The notes: generated by a model not told the origin, from the sequence alone. Shown: positions 24,711 to 32,838, counted from the first letter of the stretch. The stretch is 36,859 bases of DNA from Mycobacterium sp. ACS1612 (GCF_001667505.1 NZ_LZHZ01000068.1:1-36859); one strand, 5' to 3'. Program-made: numbers and translations.

Positions 24711-24792
24711 ACCCGTTGCGGCTACCGTCTGGCTAGCATTGACAAGTTGGATCGAAGCGAGCCAATTAACCGTTGAGCTGGGGCGATGTGGC

Positions 24793-27700
24793 GTGAGCGA
24801 TGTGCTGCCGACGGGGACAGTGACATTGCTGCTGGCTGACGTCGAAGGGTCTACCCACCTGTGGGAGACCCGCCCGGAGGCGATGACCGCCGCATTCGCA
24901 CAACTCGATCAGCTGTTGGCGGAACTCGTCTCCACATACGGCGGCGCGCGGCCTCTCGAACAGGGGGAGGGTGATAGCTTCGTGCTGGCCTTCGGGCGGG
25001 CCGGCGACGCGGTGGCCTGCGCCATCGAACTGCAGAGGGCTTCGCCGCCACCGATTAGGTTGCGCATCGGTGTGCACTCCGGCGAAGCCCAACTTCGGGA
25101 CGAAGCGAACTACATCGGCCCAACGATCAACAGGACCGCCCGGATACGAGACCTCGGGCACGGCGGTCAGACGCTGCTGTCGGGCACGACTGAGGAGATG
25201 GTCGGCGGTGGGCTTCCGCTCGCCGCGTGGCTGACCGAACTGGGGACCTACCCGCTCCGGGGCGTGGCGAGGCCCGAGCGGATCGTCCAGCTGTGCCACG
25301 CCGACCTTCGTAACGACTTCCCGCCGTTACGCACAACGTATTCTGCGGTGTCGCACAATCTTCCGGAGCAGCTGACCAGCTTCGTGGGCCGCCTCGAGGA
25401 AATCAAGCACGTCCGGCAGCTGGTGGCCGACAACCGGCTGGTCACCGTGACCGGAGCCGGCGGCGCCGGCAAGACCCGCCTTGCGTTGCAGGTTGCAGCA
25501 GACACGGCCGACGACTACAGATGGGTACGATTCGTCGATCTCGCGGCGGTCACCGAGCCGGAAAACGTACCGGTGGTCGTCGGCGCCGCGGTAGGGCTAC
25601 CCGATCAGCCGGACGAGTCGACTATCGATGTGCTGATCCGGTTCATCGGGGACCGCCGAATGTTGATGCTGCTGGACAATTGTGAGCATCTACTCGACGC
25701 GAGCGCGCACCTCTGCGCATCTCTGTTGGGCGCGTGTCCGTCGCTGAGAATCCTGGCTACCAGCCGCCAGCCGATCGGCGTGACCGGCGAGGTGACATGG
25801 CGGATACCGTCGCTTTCGATCGCCGACGAAGCAACTGAGTTGTTCACCGACCGTGCCCGCCAAGTCCGCCAGGACTTCGCGGTCACCGCCGAAAACGTTG
25901 CGGCCGTGCGTGAGATCTGCCAACGCCTCGACGGGATCCCGCTGGCCATCGAGCTCGCCGCGGCTCGGGTACGCGCTCTGTCGTTGACCGAAATCGCCCA
26001 AAGCCTCCACGATCGCTTCAGCCTGCTCACCGGCGGAGCGCGGACAGCGATGCCCCGACAACAGACACTGCGCGCGTCGGTCGACTGGTCGCATGCAATG
26101 CTCTCCGGCTCGGAACGAATCCTGTTCCGGCGGTTGGCAGTGTTCGTCGGCGGGTGCGATCTCGAGGCCGTCCGTGTCGTCGCCGCCGACGACGACCTCG
26201 ATCGGTATGCGGTGCTCGACCAGATCACGTCGCTCGTCGACAAATCGCTTGTGGTCGCCGAAGATTCGGCCGGCCATGCGCGCTATCGGTTGCTGGAGAC
26301 CGTGCGTCAGTACGCGACCGAAAAGCTCGACGAGTCGGGGGAGAGTACGGCGGTCCGTAAGCGGCACCGCGATTACTACATGAAAATGCTGGACCTGCTC
26401 GGCACCAGGGTGCCGAATCGATATGAGCAATTGCACGACCAAGTCGTCACCGACATCGGCAACTTACGTGCCGCCTTCGCGGGTAGCGCGGACCTGGAAG
26501 CCGATCCGGACATGCTGACGCGAGCCGCCCGCGGCGCGGCTTGGCTCGTCGATCTTCCGCTGGCAGACCAACTGATCGACGCGGCAATCCGTGCCGGCGC
26601 GGGAGCAGAGGCGAGCATCCTGCGCGCACACAATTTGTCGATGCTGAACCGCGGCGCGGAAGCAAATGCGGTGCTCCTCAACGTCCTCGGTAACGAATCG
26701 GTCGAGGCTCACCACCCTGAACTGTTCTTCATGCGGGCAGCCAACACACTCTTCGCGCTGGCAGATCCCGAGAGTGCAAAAAAGTTGGCAGACGAGGAAC
26801 TCAAGACCGCGACGTCCGTGGACGCGCGACGTCTCGTCGACGCGTTCCTCGTCGTCTACTGGGCGGCGATGGGCAAACCCCAGGTTGCGCTGGAGTCGAT
26901 CGAGCGCGTCGCTGGAACGCACCTGCCCGACATCGCCGCACGCGTGACAGCCTGGGCGGCGGCCGTCGCTTTCGGAGATGCAGGATTACCCGGGGACGCC
27001 GCGGCTGCGGCCGAAGCCGGATACGCCGTACCGGTACGGGGCTTGATGATCATCACGGATGCCCATGTCGGTGCGCACCTGCTGGCGGGCCAGATCTACG
27101 CCGCACACAACACGGCGAACACGCTCAGCAGCCGCGCAACCTTTTACACGAGCGTGATATACGAGCAGCTATTCCGAGTCGTTGCGGCCAGGGCCGCATT
27201 GGGCGCCGGCCGACTGCACGACGCGCTCACTCTCCTGGAATCGGCCACCGTGACATTCGGTGCTATCGGCGCGACTCACGGGTGGGAGTACCGGACCCAG
27301 CTGTTGCTGACTGCGGCGCTGGCAATGGCCGGAATGACCGAGGAGGCCGACGCTGCGCTTTCCAGGCTTGACGACGTGCGCCACCCCAGTTGGCGATACC
27401 TCGATTACGAGTTGGGGATCGCTGAAGGATGGGTTGCCGCAAGCCGCGGAGCCCTCAGCGAAGCGATAGAGAAAACACTCGGGGCTGCGCAAATCGCAAG
27501 AGGCAATGGGCAATTCGCCGCGGAAGTGATGTGCTTGCAAACAGCTGCGCAATTCGGTGACAGTTCGTGCGCCAGCCGACTACGCGAACTGGCGAATGTG
27601 GTGGAAGGGCCGCGCGTTGTCATTGCGGGGCGGCTGTCTGCCGCTCTGGCGGCCGGTGACGCGGCTGCATTAGCAGCGGTATCAAATGAATTCGAGAACA

Positions 27701-27864
27701 TCGGTGATGTCATCGCTGCTCTGGACGCAGCCGCTCACGCGGCGGTGATGTACCGGCGGCACGGAGCCGACGAACTCGCATCGGAATGTGCCAGGCGGGC
27801 AAGAACTCTGGTTGAGCGGTGTGGCGCGAGTACGCCTGCGCTTGTCGCCGCGCGCAACCCCTGA
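24793..27864 (+). CDS. Class III adenylyl cyclase / ATPase / TPR regulator lacking the LuxR domain
   Basis: 1023 residues from the GTG at 24793, where the cyclase homology begins. Domains: class III nucleotide cyclase (about 5-170) with metal-binding Asp16 (LLADVEGS) and Asp61 (GEGDSF) and transition-state Asn113 and Arg117 (GPTINRTARI); a NB-ARC-like ATPase (about 195-560) with Walker A GAGGAGKT (near 220) and Walker B MLMLLDN (near 290); then TPR-like helices to the end. The substrate-choosing Lys and Asp of typical adenylyl cyclases appear to be Gln57 and Asn106, as I recall for M. tuberculosis Rv0386. Relatives end in a LuxR helix-turn-helix; this protein stops at CGASTPALVAARNP, just where that domain usually begins, so DNA binding seems lost. 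It converges on the SnoaL-like gene 7 bases away. A TTGACA (24739-24744) may belong to its promoter. Confidence 0.88.
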   Translation: MSDVLPTGTVTLLLADVEGSTHLWETRPEAMTAAFAQLDQLLAELVSTYGGARPLEQGEGDSFVLAFGRAGDAVACAIELQRASPPPIRLRIGVHSGEAQLRDEANYIGPTINRTARIRDLGHGGQTLLSGTTEEMVGGGLPLAAWLTELGTYPLRGVARPERIVQLCHADLRNDFPPLRTTYSAVSHNLPEQLTSFVGRLEEIKHVRQLVADNRLVTVTGAGGAGKTRLALQVAADTADDYRWVRFVDLAAVTEPENVPVVVGAAVGLPDQPDESTIDVLIRFIGDRRMLMLLDNCEHLLDASAHLCASLLGACPSLRILATSRQPIGVTGEVTWRIPSLSIADEATELFTDRARQVRQDFAVTAENVAAVREICQRLDGIPLAIELAAARVRALSLTEIAQSLHDRFSLLTGGARTAMPRQQTLRASVDWSHAMLSGSERILFRRLAVFVGGCDLEAVRVVAADDDLDRYAVLDQITSLVDKSLVVAEDSAGHARYRLLETVRQYATEKLDESGESTAVRKRHRDYYMKMLDLLGTRVPNRYEQLHDQVVTDIGNLRAAFAGSADLEADPDMLTRAARGAAWLVDLPLADQLIDAAIRAGAGAEASILRAHNLSMLNRGAEANAVLLNVLGNESVEAHHPELFFMRAANTLFALADPESAKKLADEELKTATSVDARRLVDAFLVVYWAAMGKPQVALESIERVAGTHLPDIAARVTAWAAAVAFGDAGLPGDAAAAAEAGYAVPVRGLMIITDAHVGAHLLAGQIYAAHNTANTLSSRATFYTSVIYEQLFRVVAARAALGAGRLHDALTLLESATVTFGAIGATHGWEYRTQLLLTAALAMAGMTEEADAALSRLDDVRHPSWRYLDYELGIAEGWVAASRGALSEAIEKTLGAAQIARGNGQFAAEVMCLQTAAQFGDSSCASRLRELANVVEGPRVVIAGRLSAALAAGDAAALAAVSNEFENIGDVIAALDAAAHAAVMYRRHGADELASECARRARTLVERCGASTPALVAARNP

Positions 27865-27871
27865 GGGACGC

Positions 27872-28279
27872 TCAGCCGAGTTGTTCGACGATCGCGTTGG
27901 AGTCGAGCCAGATGTTCTCGCGGCTGATCAGGCCGTCGCGGAATTCGAAGACATGCAATATCCGGAAGCTGATTCTTCGACCGCGGCCGGGCAGGCCGAG
28001 CAGCTCGCCGATCACGGTGCCCGTCATGATCTGTTCGAGGATCATGGCGTTGTCGGCCACGTACCGATGAAGGATTTCCTCGGTTTCCGCGCGGAGGTTG
28101 GCGGTGAGGTAGCGGTAGAAATCCCTGGCACCGTCGATGCCGTGGGTCGGGCTACCGGGGAAGCCGACGGCGTCGTGCTCGATGTCGTCGGTGTACACGG
28201 CAACCGCGCCGTCGACGTCGCCCCGCCCTTCAGCTTGTATGTGTTTCTCCACCAGTGACTGCATCGCTGCACTGTCCAT
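27872..28279 (-). CDS. SnoaL-like / NTF2-fold protein
   Basis: 135 residues of the NTF2/SnoaL cone fold: an N-terminal helix, VAVYTDDIEHDAVGFPGSPTHG, then GARDFYRYLTANL and RISFRILHVFEFRDGLISRENIWLD. Members are small enzymes such as polyketide cyclases and epoxide hydrolases, or binding proteins; the reaction here cannot be read. A strong GGGGAGG ribosome site precedes the ATG. TTGACC (minus strand, 28328-28323) may be its -35 box. It is convergent with the cyclase-ATPase gene. Confidence 0.85.
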   Translation of the reverse strand: MDSAAMQSLVEKHIQAEGRGDVDGAVAVYTDDIEHDAVGFPGSPTHGIDGARDFYRYLTANLRAETEEILHRYVADNAMILEQIMTGTVIGELLGLPGRGRRISFRILHVFEFRDGLISRENIWLDSNAIVEQLG

Positions 28280-28360
28280 CGGTCCTCCCCGACTCAGCGA
28301 ATTGGGCGAACCCCTAACCCCCGGTCAAGCCTAGCCACCTGCGCCAATGTCCGACCAGGG

Positions 28361-28540
28361 TCACTCGCGCGCCGATCCTGATTGAGCAGCGGCAATGATC
28401 GCTCGGACGGTGCGCCGGCAGCGGCCGCATTCCGAGCCTGCGCCGCATGCGTCCGCAACCTGTTTGGACGTCGTCGCGCCTGCGCTCACGGCTCGGCCGA
28501 TGGTGTCGCTGGTGACACCGAGACACAGGCAGACGTACAT
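28361..28540 (-). CDS. Bacterioferritin-associated ferredoxin-like [2Fe-2S] protein
   Basis: 59 residues. Cys4 and Cys6 (MYVCLCLGVT) with Cys38 and Cys41 (SECGRC) give the C-x-C ... C-x2-C pattern of the BFD-like [2Fe-2S] domain; Cys32 is an additional cysteine. In bacteria with bacterioferritin, Bfd passes electrons to release stored iron. The frame is open upstream to 28621, but the domain begins at the ATG at 28540. That ATG overlaps the stop of the preceding gene by one base (TGATG), so the two are translationally coupled. Confidence 0.85.
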   Translation of the reverse strand: MYVCLCLGVTSDTIGRAVSAGATTSKQVADACGAGSECGRCRRTVRAIIAAAQSGSARE

Positions 28541-29160
28541 CAGGGCTCGATGCGCATGGCATGGGCCAGCCTGCCGACGAACAGTGGCGGATACGCGCCA
28601 ACTCCTGCGTCGGAAAACCACTCGCTTGCGATGTCGGGCCGCTGCAACCAGTGCTTGACGCTCTCCGCGTCGGTCAACTCGTGCAGGAACATCACCTCGT
28701 CGGGATCGTCGAACGCTTCGAAGATCCGGACTCGACGAATTCCCGCCTTCAGGAACAGGTCTCGCGTCTCGCGGACATGTACGCGGAAACTGGCCGGGTC
28801 GTCGACCACCATGATGCCGACGACGACGATGCCCGGTGCCGCAGCCGAGTCGCCGACGAAGTCGAAGCGCTCGATGAGCTCACCGGCGAACACCGCGGGG
28901 AGGTCCTCGACGCCGACTGCGTCGAACCACTCGAAGAACGCCCGGGACCGCAACAGCTCGACAACCGGCTCGCGGGTCTCGAGCGCGATCGTCACCAGTA
29001 CCCGCTCCGGATCCGTGGTCGAGGTGTAGACGAACACGTGATGCGCGCCGAGCGCACGGAGGCCGTCGCGGCGCCGCTGCAGCAGCGGCCATACCCGCGT
29101 CGGGTCGGGCACGCGGTAGTCGGTGGTCAGCACAAGCGAGTGTGCGGGCTCGTGATTCAT
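28540..29160 (-). CDS. Uncharacterised protein with two ABM-like repeats
   Basis: 206 residues. I do not recognise a named family, but the protein is an internal duplication: FFEWFDAVGVEDLPAVFAGELIERF in the first half corresponds to ASEWFSDAGVGAYPPLFVGRLAHAM in the second. Each half has the length and alternating beta-alpha pattern of dimeric alpha/beta barrel proteins (antibiotic-biosynthesis-monooxygenase type). The first residues quoted in each half sit near 75-100 and 178-203. The gene overlaps the Bfd-like gene by one base, so it may work with it, for example in iron or redox handling; that is inference. No ribosome site is visible before its ATG. Confidence 0.7.
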   Translation of the reverse strand: MNHEPAHSLVLTTDYRVPDPTRVWPLLQRRRDGLRALGAHHVFVYTSTTDPERVLVTIALETREPVVELLRSRAFFEWFDAVGVEDLPAVFAGELIERFDFVGDSAAAPGIVVVGIMVVDDPASFRVHVRETRDLFLKAGIRRVRIFEAFDDPDEVMFLHELTDAESVKHWLQRPDIASEWFSDAGVGAYPPLFVGRLAHAMRIEP

Positions 29161-29269
29161 CGTCGGTAAAGGACGGTACCGCCCGAGCAGGGTCGATTTG
29201 CGTTAGTGGCGAGCTCGCCGTGCCCACGCGTCGGAAAAACAGGTCGAAAATCGCCAGGGCGTTGCGCAA

Positions 29270-30067
29270 TTAGCCCAGCAGCGCCGTTCGCACTCGCGCG
29301 AGGTCATCGGCCGTCACACCCGCGGCGGCCAAGTAGTCCCGAAGCGAACCGTAATTCTGCTCGATAGATCGCCGGGAGGCGTCGAGATAGTCCTCGTGTA
29401 CACCCAACACGGCGTCGGTCAACCGGGCCTCGGCGAACGTGATCTCCTCGTCGGTGTCAGTACGCTCCCTGATCGAGGTCAGGATCTGCTCCCGCAGCCG
29501 CGGCACGGCGGCATTGCTACGCAGGAAATCCCCGACGATCACGTCGCGGTCGACACCGATGGCGTCGAGCACCGTCGCCACCGTGAAGCCGGTGCGATCC
29601 TTGCCCGCGAAGCAGTGCGTGATCACCGGCCGCTCATCGGCGAGCAGCGAAATGACTTGCCGCACAGCGCGTTGCGCGCCACTGAGCGTCGGGAACCGAA
29701 GATATTCCTCGGTCATGAACCGGCGGGCGGCTACCGCGATGTCTTCGTCGTCGGGCTTTTCGCTCATCATCTTCTGAAACGCCGTCTCATGCGGCGCCTC
29801 GCCGTCGACCGCGGCGACCTCGTGGAAGTGCAGCAGGTGCACCTCGACGCCCTGCGGCACCAGGCCCGGGCCGTGACGCTCCACCTCGCGGGCCGATCGG
29901 AGGTCGGCGACGTCGGTGATGCCCAGTCGGCGGAAGGTCTCCCGGCCGCCGTCGTCGAGGCGGCTCAGCTCACTGGACCGGAAGAACCGGCCCGGCCGGA
30001 TGCCCGTCTCCTCCGCCACATCACGAAAGTTCCACGCCCCCGACAGTTCTCCCACGCCGACCGACAC
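29270..30067 (-). CDS. ptpB: Tyrosine phosphatase, PtpB-like (Rv0153c-like)
   Basis: 265 residues from a GTG that overlaps the fadE2 stop by one base (TAGTG). The P-loop is HCFAGKDRTGF with nucleophile Cys152 and Arg158. N-terminal GAWNFRDVAEE, FFRSSELSRLDD and GITDVADLRSAREV match M. tuberculosis PtpB as I remember it. PtpB of pathogens is a secreted triple-specificity phosphatase for phospho-Tyr, phospho-Ser/Thr and phosphoinositides; the role in an environmental species is unclear. The gene order fadE2-ptpB is also that of Rv0154c-Rv0153c. No signal peptide is visible. Confidence 0.92.
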   Translation of the reverse strand: MSVGVGELSGAWNFRDVAEETGIRPGRFFRSSELSRLDDGGRETFRRLGITDVADLRSAREVERHGPGLVPQGVEVHLLHFHEVAAVDGEAPHETAFQKMMSEKPDDEDIAVAARRFMTEEYLRFPTLSGAQRAVRQVISLLADERPVITHCFAGKDRTGFTVATVLDAIGVDRDVIVGDFLRSNAAVPRLREQILTSIRERTDTDEEITFAEARLTDAVLGVHEDYLDASRRSIEQNYGSLRDYLAAAGVTADDLARVRTALLG

Positions 30068-31347
30068 TAGGCAGTCACCGCCGCGCCCGATTGGCGGTTC
30101 ACCGCCGCGCCCGATTGGCGGTTCACCGCCGCCGCGAACGCCGACTTCTCCCTGCCCAGTTCATTGCGCGCGATGGTCCGCATGTGCACCTCGTCGGGCC
30201 CGTCGAACAACCGCATCGCCCGGTGCCAGCCGTACAGCCGGGCCAGCACGGTGTCGTCGCTGACGCCCGCGGCGCCGTGCACCTGGATCGCCCGGTCGAT
30301 CACGTTGCACGCCATCTGGGGCGCGACGGCCTTGATCATCGCGACCAGCTGCTGGGCGTCTTTGCTCTTGTTACCGTGCTGGTCGATGGTCCACGCCGCC
30401 TTGTGGCACAGCAGCCGGGCCTGGTCGATCTCGTTGCGCGACAACGCAACCTGCTGTTGCACCACACCCTGTTCGGCCAGCGGCTTACCAAACGCGATGC
30501 GGCTGTTGACGCGGGCGATCATCAGCGCCATGGCCCGCTCGGCCACCCCGATGGCGCGCATGCAGTGGTGGATGCGGCCCGGTCCGAGTCGAGCCTGTGC
30601 GATTGCGAACCCGCCGCCCTCCTCGCCGAGCAGATTGGCCACCGGCACCCGCACATTGTCGAAGCTGATCTCGCAGTGCCCGTGTTGGTCCTGCCAGCCG
30701 AACACCGGAAGCGAACGCTCGATCGAGACACCAGGGGTGTCGACCGGCACCAGGATCATCGACTGCTGCTGGTGGCTTGCCGCGTCCGGGTTGGTGCGGC
30801 CCATCACGATCAGGATCTTGCAGCGCGGGTCGGCCGCACCCGAGATCCACCACTTGCGCCCGTTGATCACGTAGTCGTCGCCGTCGCGCAGCATCGTCGT
30901 CTGGATGTTGCGCGCGTCGCTGCTGGCCACCGCGGGCTCGGTCATCGCGAACGCGCTGCGGATCTCGCCGTTGAGCAGCGGCTCGAGCCACTGCTTGCGC
31001 TGCTCCTCGGTGGCGAACAGGTGCAGCGTCTCCATGTTGCCGGTGTCGGGCGCGGCGCAGTTGGTCGCCTCGGGGGCCAACTCCATGCTCCACCCGGTGA
31101 GCTCGGCCAGCGGCGCGTACTCCAGGTTGGTCAACCCCGATTCCGCAGGCAGAAACAGGTTCCATAGCCCGCGATCCTTGGCCAGCTTCTTGAGTTCCTC
31201 GACGACCGGCGGAACCGTGTGATCCTTGGGGCCCTTCTCCTCGCGATATGCGTCGTAGGCGGCTTCGGCGGGGAAGACGTGCTCGACCATGAAATCAGTC
31301 AGCCGGTCGTAGTAGTCCTGGCCCTTGGCCGACATCGCGAAGTCCAT
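30067..31347 (-). CDS. fadE2: Acyl-CoA dehydrogenase FadE2-like (Rv0154c-like)
   Basis: 426 residues. The flavin-dependent fold is clear: AFAMTEPAVASSDARNIQTT (substrate and FAD loop), WWISGAADPRCKILIVMG, RIAFGKPLAEQG, and the C-terminal IQVHGAAGVSDDTVLARLYGWHRAMRLFDGPDEVH. It catalyses alpha,beta-dehydrogenation of an acyl-CoA; chain preference unknown. The start is ATG at 31347, because the family begins there; an in-frame extension to 31566 lies across the divergent gene and has no homology. The last residues include a duplicated 8-residue block (AVNRQSGA twice) from a 24-base tandem repeat, an unusual lineage-specific tail. It precedes ptpB with a one-base overlap. Confidence 0.93.
   Translation of the reverse strand: MDFAMSAKGQDYYDRLTDFMVEHVFPAEAAYDAYREEKGPKDHTVPPVVEELKKLAKDRGLWNLFLPAESGLTNLEYAPLAELTGWSMELAPEATNCAAPDTGNMETLHLFATEEQRKQWLEPLLNGEIRSAFAMTEPAVASSDARNIQTTMLRDGDDYVINGRKWWISGAADPRCKILIVMGRTNPDAASHQQQSMILVPVDTPGVSIERSLPVFGWQDQHGHCEISFDNVRVPVANLLGEEGGGFAIAQARLGPGRIHHCMRAIGVAERAMALMIARVNSRIAFGKPLAEQGVVQQQVALSRNEIDQARLLCHKAAWTIDQHGNKSKDAQQLVAMIKAVAPQMACNVIDRAIQVHGAAGVSDDTVLARLYGWHRAMRLFDGPDEVHMRTIARNELGREKSAFAAAVNRQSGAAVNRQSGAAVTA
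30076..30132. repeat. 24-base tandem repeat, about 2.4 copies, in the end of fadE2
   Basis: Two exact 24-base units (30076-30099 and 30100-30123) are followed by 9 more matching bases (30124-30132). The period is a multiple of three, so the fadE2 frame is kept and AVNRQSGA is repeated. Slipped-strand replication is the simple explanation. Confidence 0.9.
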
Positions 31348-31413
31348 GCGGCCACGATATGACACCTGTCTGTTAAGGGAATCACGGTGGCTCGTCGGGC
31401 GTACAAACATGAC

Positions 31414-31875
31414 ATGACCGAGAGCCGTCCACCGTTTCCCCCGTTCAATGTCGAGACCGCGCGCCAGAAGGTTCAGGCCGCCGAGGATGCCTGGAACACT
31501 TGTGACCCCTACAAGGTCAGCCTCGCGTACACGGTGGACTCGCATTGGCGCAACCGCGACCAGCACATCCTCGGACGCGAACAGATCGTCGAGTTCCTCA
31601 CCCGCAAGTGGGAACGCGAACTGGACTACGTACTCCGCAAGAGCCTATGGGGCTTTCGGGAGAACCGGATCGCGGTGCGCTTCCAATACGAATGCCATGA
31701 CGCCGACGGACAGTGGTACCGCAGTTACGGCAACGAACTGTGGGAGTTCACGCCGGAAGGCCTGATGGCGCGCCGGGAGGCCAGCATCAACGACGTCAAG
31801 ATCGAAGAGTCGGAGCGGCGCTACTTCGGCCCGCGGCCGGAATCGGAGTACGGGCTCGACATCCCGCTATGGTGA
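31414..31875 (+). CDS. DUF1348 family protein (NTF2-like fold)
   Basis: 153 residues from the ATG at 31414. RPPFPPFNVETARQKVQAAEDAWN, followed by YTVDSHWRNRDQ, FLTRKWERELDY and VRFQYECHDADGQWYRSYGNE, is the DUF1348 pattern, a small beta-rich NTF2-like family of unknown function. An in-frame GTG at 31387 would add nine residues that do not fit the family. No ribosome site is seen; TACAAA (31402-31407) lies 7 bases before the ATG and could be a -10 box of a leaderless mRNA. It is divergent from fadE2. Its 3' end overlaps the convergent methyltransferase gene by 9 bases. Confidence 0.85.
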   Translation: MTESRPPFPPFNVETARQKVQAAEDAWNTCDPYKVSLAYTVDSHWRNRDQHILGREQIVEFLTRKWERELDYVLRKSLWGFRENRIAVRFQYECHDADGQWYRSYGNELWEFTPEGLMARREASINDVKIEESERRYFGPRPESEYGLDIPLW

Positions 31876-32697
31876 CCCGACTCCGACGAGGCTGAGACCG
31901 GGGATGCGGTAGCCGGTCTGCGTCGCGAACGGCCGCAGATCGGCCTCCGCGTTGTCGCGGATCGTGGACGTGATGTCATCGGGAAGCGATGCGAGCAGCG
32001 CGGCCACCGGGCCAGCCAGCGATGGCACAATGCGCCACCAGTCGTCGAACGACCCGACCCGCATCGGCACCGCGACTTCACTGACCTCGACGCCGTGAAA
32101 ACCGCCTGCTGAGAGGACGTCGGCGAGCGCCCCGCTTTCCGAAAGCGCGAAGGGGCCAGGCGCACCCAGCGGCGGAACGGGCGCGCCGAATTGAGCGCTG
32201 AGCGCGTCGAGGAGGGCGCTGAGCCACGGGTTCGTCGCAGGCGGTCCCCAGACGGCGAACACCGCCCGACCACCGGACCGCAGCACGCGGCAAGCCTCCT
32301 GCGCCGCTGCGGTCGGATCGGACACGAGCATCAGTGCCTCGCGGCACAGCACCTTGTCGAACGACGAGTCCGGGACGTCGAGGTGCTCCATGTCCAACTC
32401 CCGCGTCACGACGTTGCGTAGTCCCCTGCGCTCGGCACGTTCCGCGGCGATTGCGGTCATCTCGGGGGCGACGTCCGACAACACCACCCGGCCGTCGGGG
32501 CCGACGAGCGCGGCCGCCGAGAACCCGACCCCGCCGGGTCCGCAGCCGAGTTCGAGGACGGCCTCACCGGGCCGGATGTCGGCGGCGGCCAGCATGGCCT
32601 GGCCTACAACAGCACCACGCTCGTCGACGTAGTCGGCGTACTCACCCCACGACGGCGCCACCGCGGACCACATCGCGTGCAGCGGATTCGTGCTCAT
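31867..32697 (-). CDS. Class I SAM-dependent methyltransferase
   Basis: 276 residues. Motif I is AVLELGCGPGGVGFSAAALVG (about 45-65), then RVVLSDVAPEM, LDMEHLDVPDSSFDKVLCREALMLV and EACRVLRSGGRAVFAVWG, the order of the Methyltransf_11/UbiE group. The early WSAVAPSWGEYADYVDERG is typical of small-molecule methyltransferases in this class; the substrate is unknown. It begins 27 bases downstream of the hairpin that ends the small secreted protein array, and its end overlaps the DUF1348 gene tail to tail. Confidence 0.9.
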   Translation of the reverse strand: MSTNPLHAMWSAVAPSWGEYADYVDERGAVVGQAMLAAADIRPGEAVLELGCGPGGVGFSAAALVGPDGRVVLSDVAPEMTAIAAERAERRGLRNVVTRELDMEHLDVPDSSFDKVLCREALMLVSDPTAAAQEACRVLRSGGRAVFAVWGPPATNPWLSALLDALSAQFGAPVPPLGAPGPFALSESGALADVLSAGGFHGVEVSEVAVPMRVGSFDDWWRIVPSLAGPVAALLASLPDDITSTIRDNAEADLRPFATQTGYRIPGLSLVGVGSP

Positions 32698-32723
32698 CGG
32701 TCCACATTAAGACAGCAGGGAGA

Positions 32724-32750
32724 CCCTCCCCGGAAGGTCAGCGGGGAGGG
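32724..32750 (-). terminator. Hairpin after the third small secreted protein gene
   Basis: CCCTCCCC (32724-32731) pairs with GGGGAGGG (32743-32750) around an 11-base loop, 68 bases after the stop of the gene at 32818. The same core sequence forms the hairpin after the neighbouring paralogue, which suggests that the terminator was duplicated with the gene. Confidence 0.6.
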
Positions 32751-32758
32751 CCTCAGGA

Positions 32759-32838
32759 GGTATGTCTGGTTATTCGCCGACAGGTATGTCTGGTTATTCG
32801 CCGACAGGTATGTCTGGTTATTCGCCGACAGGTATGTC
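32759..32838. repeat. 24-base tandem repeat, 3.3 copies, at a stop codon
   Basis: Three exact 24-base units (32759-32782, 32783-32806, 32807-32830) are followed by 8 matching bases (32831-32838). On the minus strand each unit encodes PVGE and a TAA stop in the same frame, so the end of the small secreted protein gene, including its stop codon, has been copied. The two downstream copies are untranslated. Confidence 0.9.

Noticed and set aside
17480..24740. GCTAGCATTG found both before the first methyltransferase (17480-17489) and before the cyclase gene (24732-24741)
   Set aside because: A single 10-base match between two promoter regions without further similarity or symmetry is likely chance, or similar -10 sequences.
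31348..31566. N-terminal extension of FadE2
   Set aside because: It would cross the divergent promoter and the DUF1348 start, and the extra sequence is not part of the acyl-CoA dehydrogenase family.
32759..32838. CRISPR array
   Set aside because: The units are directly adjacent, without spacers, and no cas gene is present.
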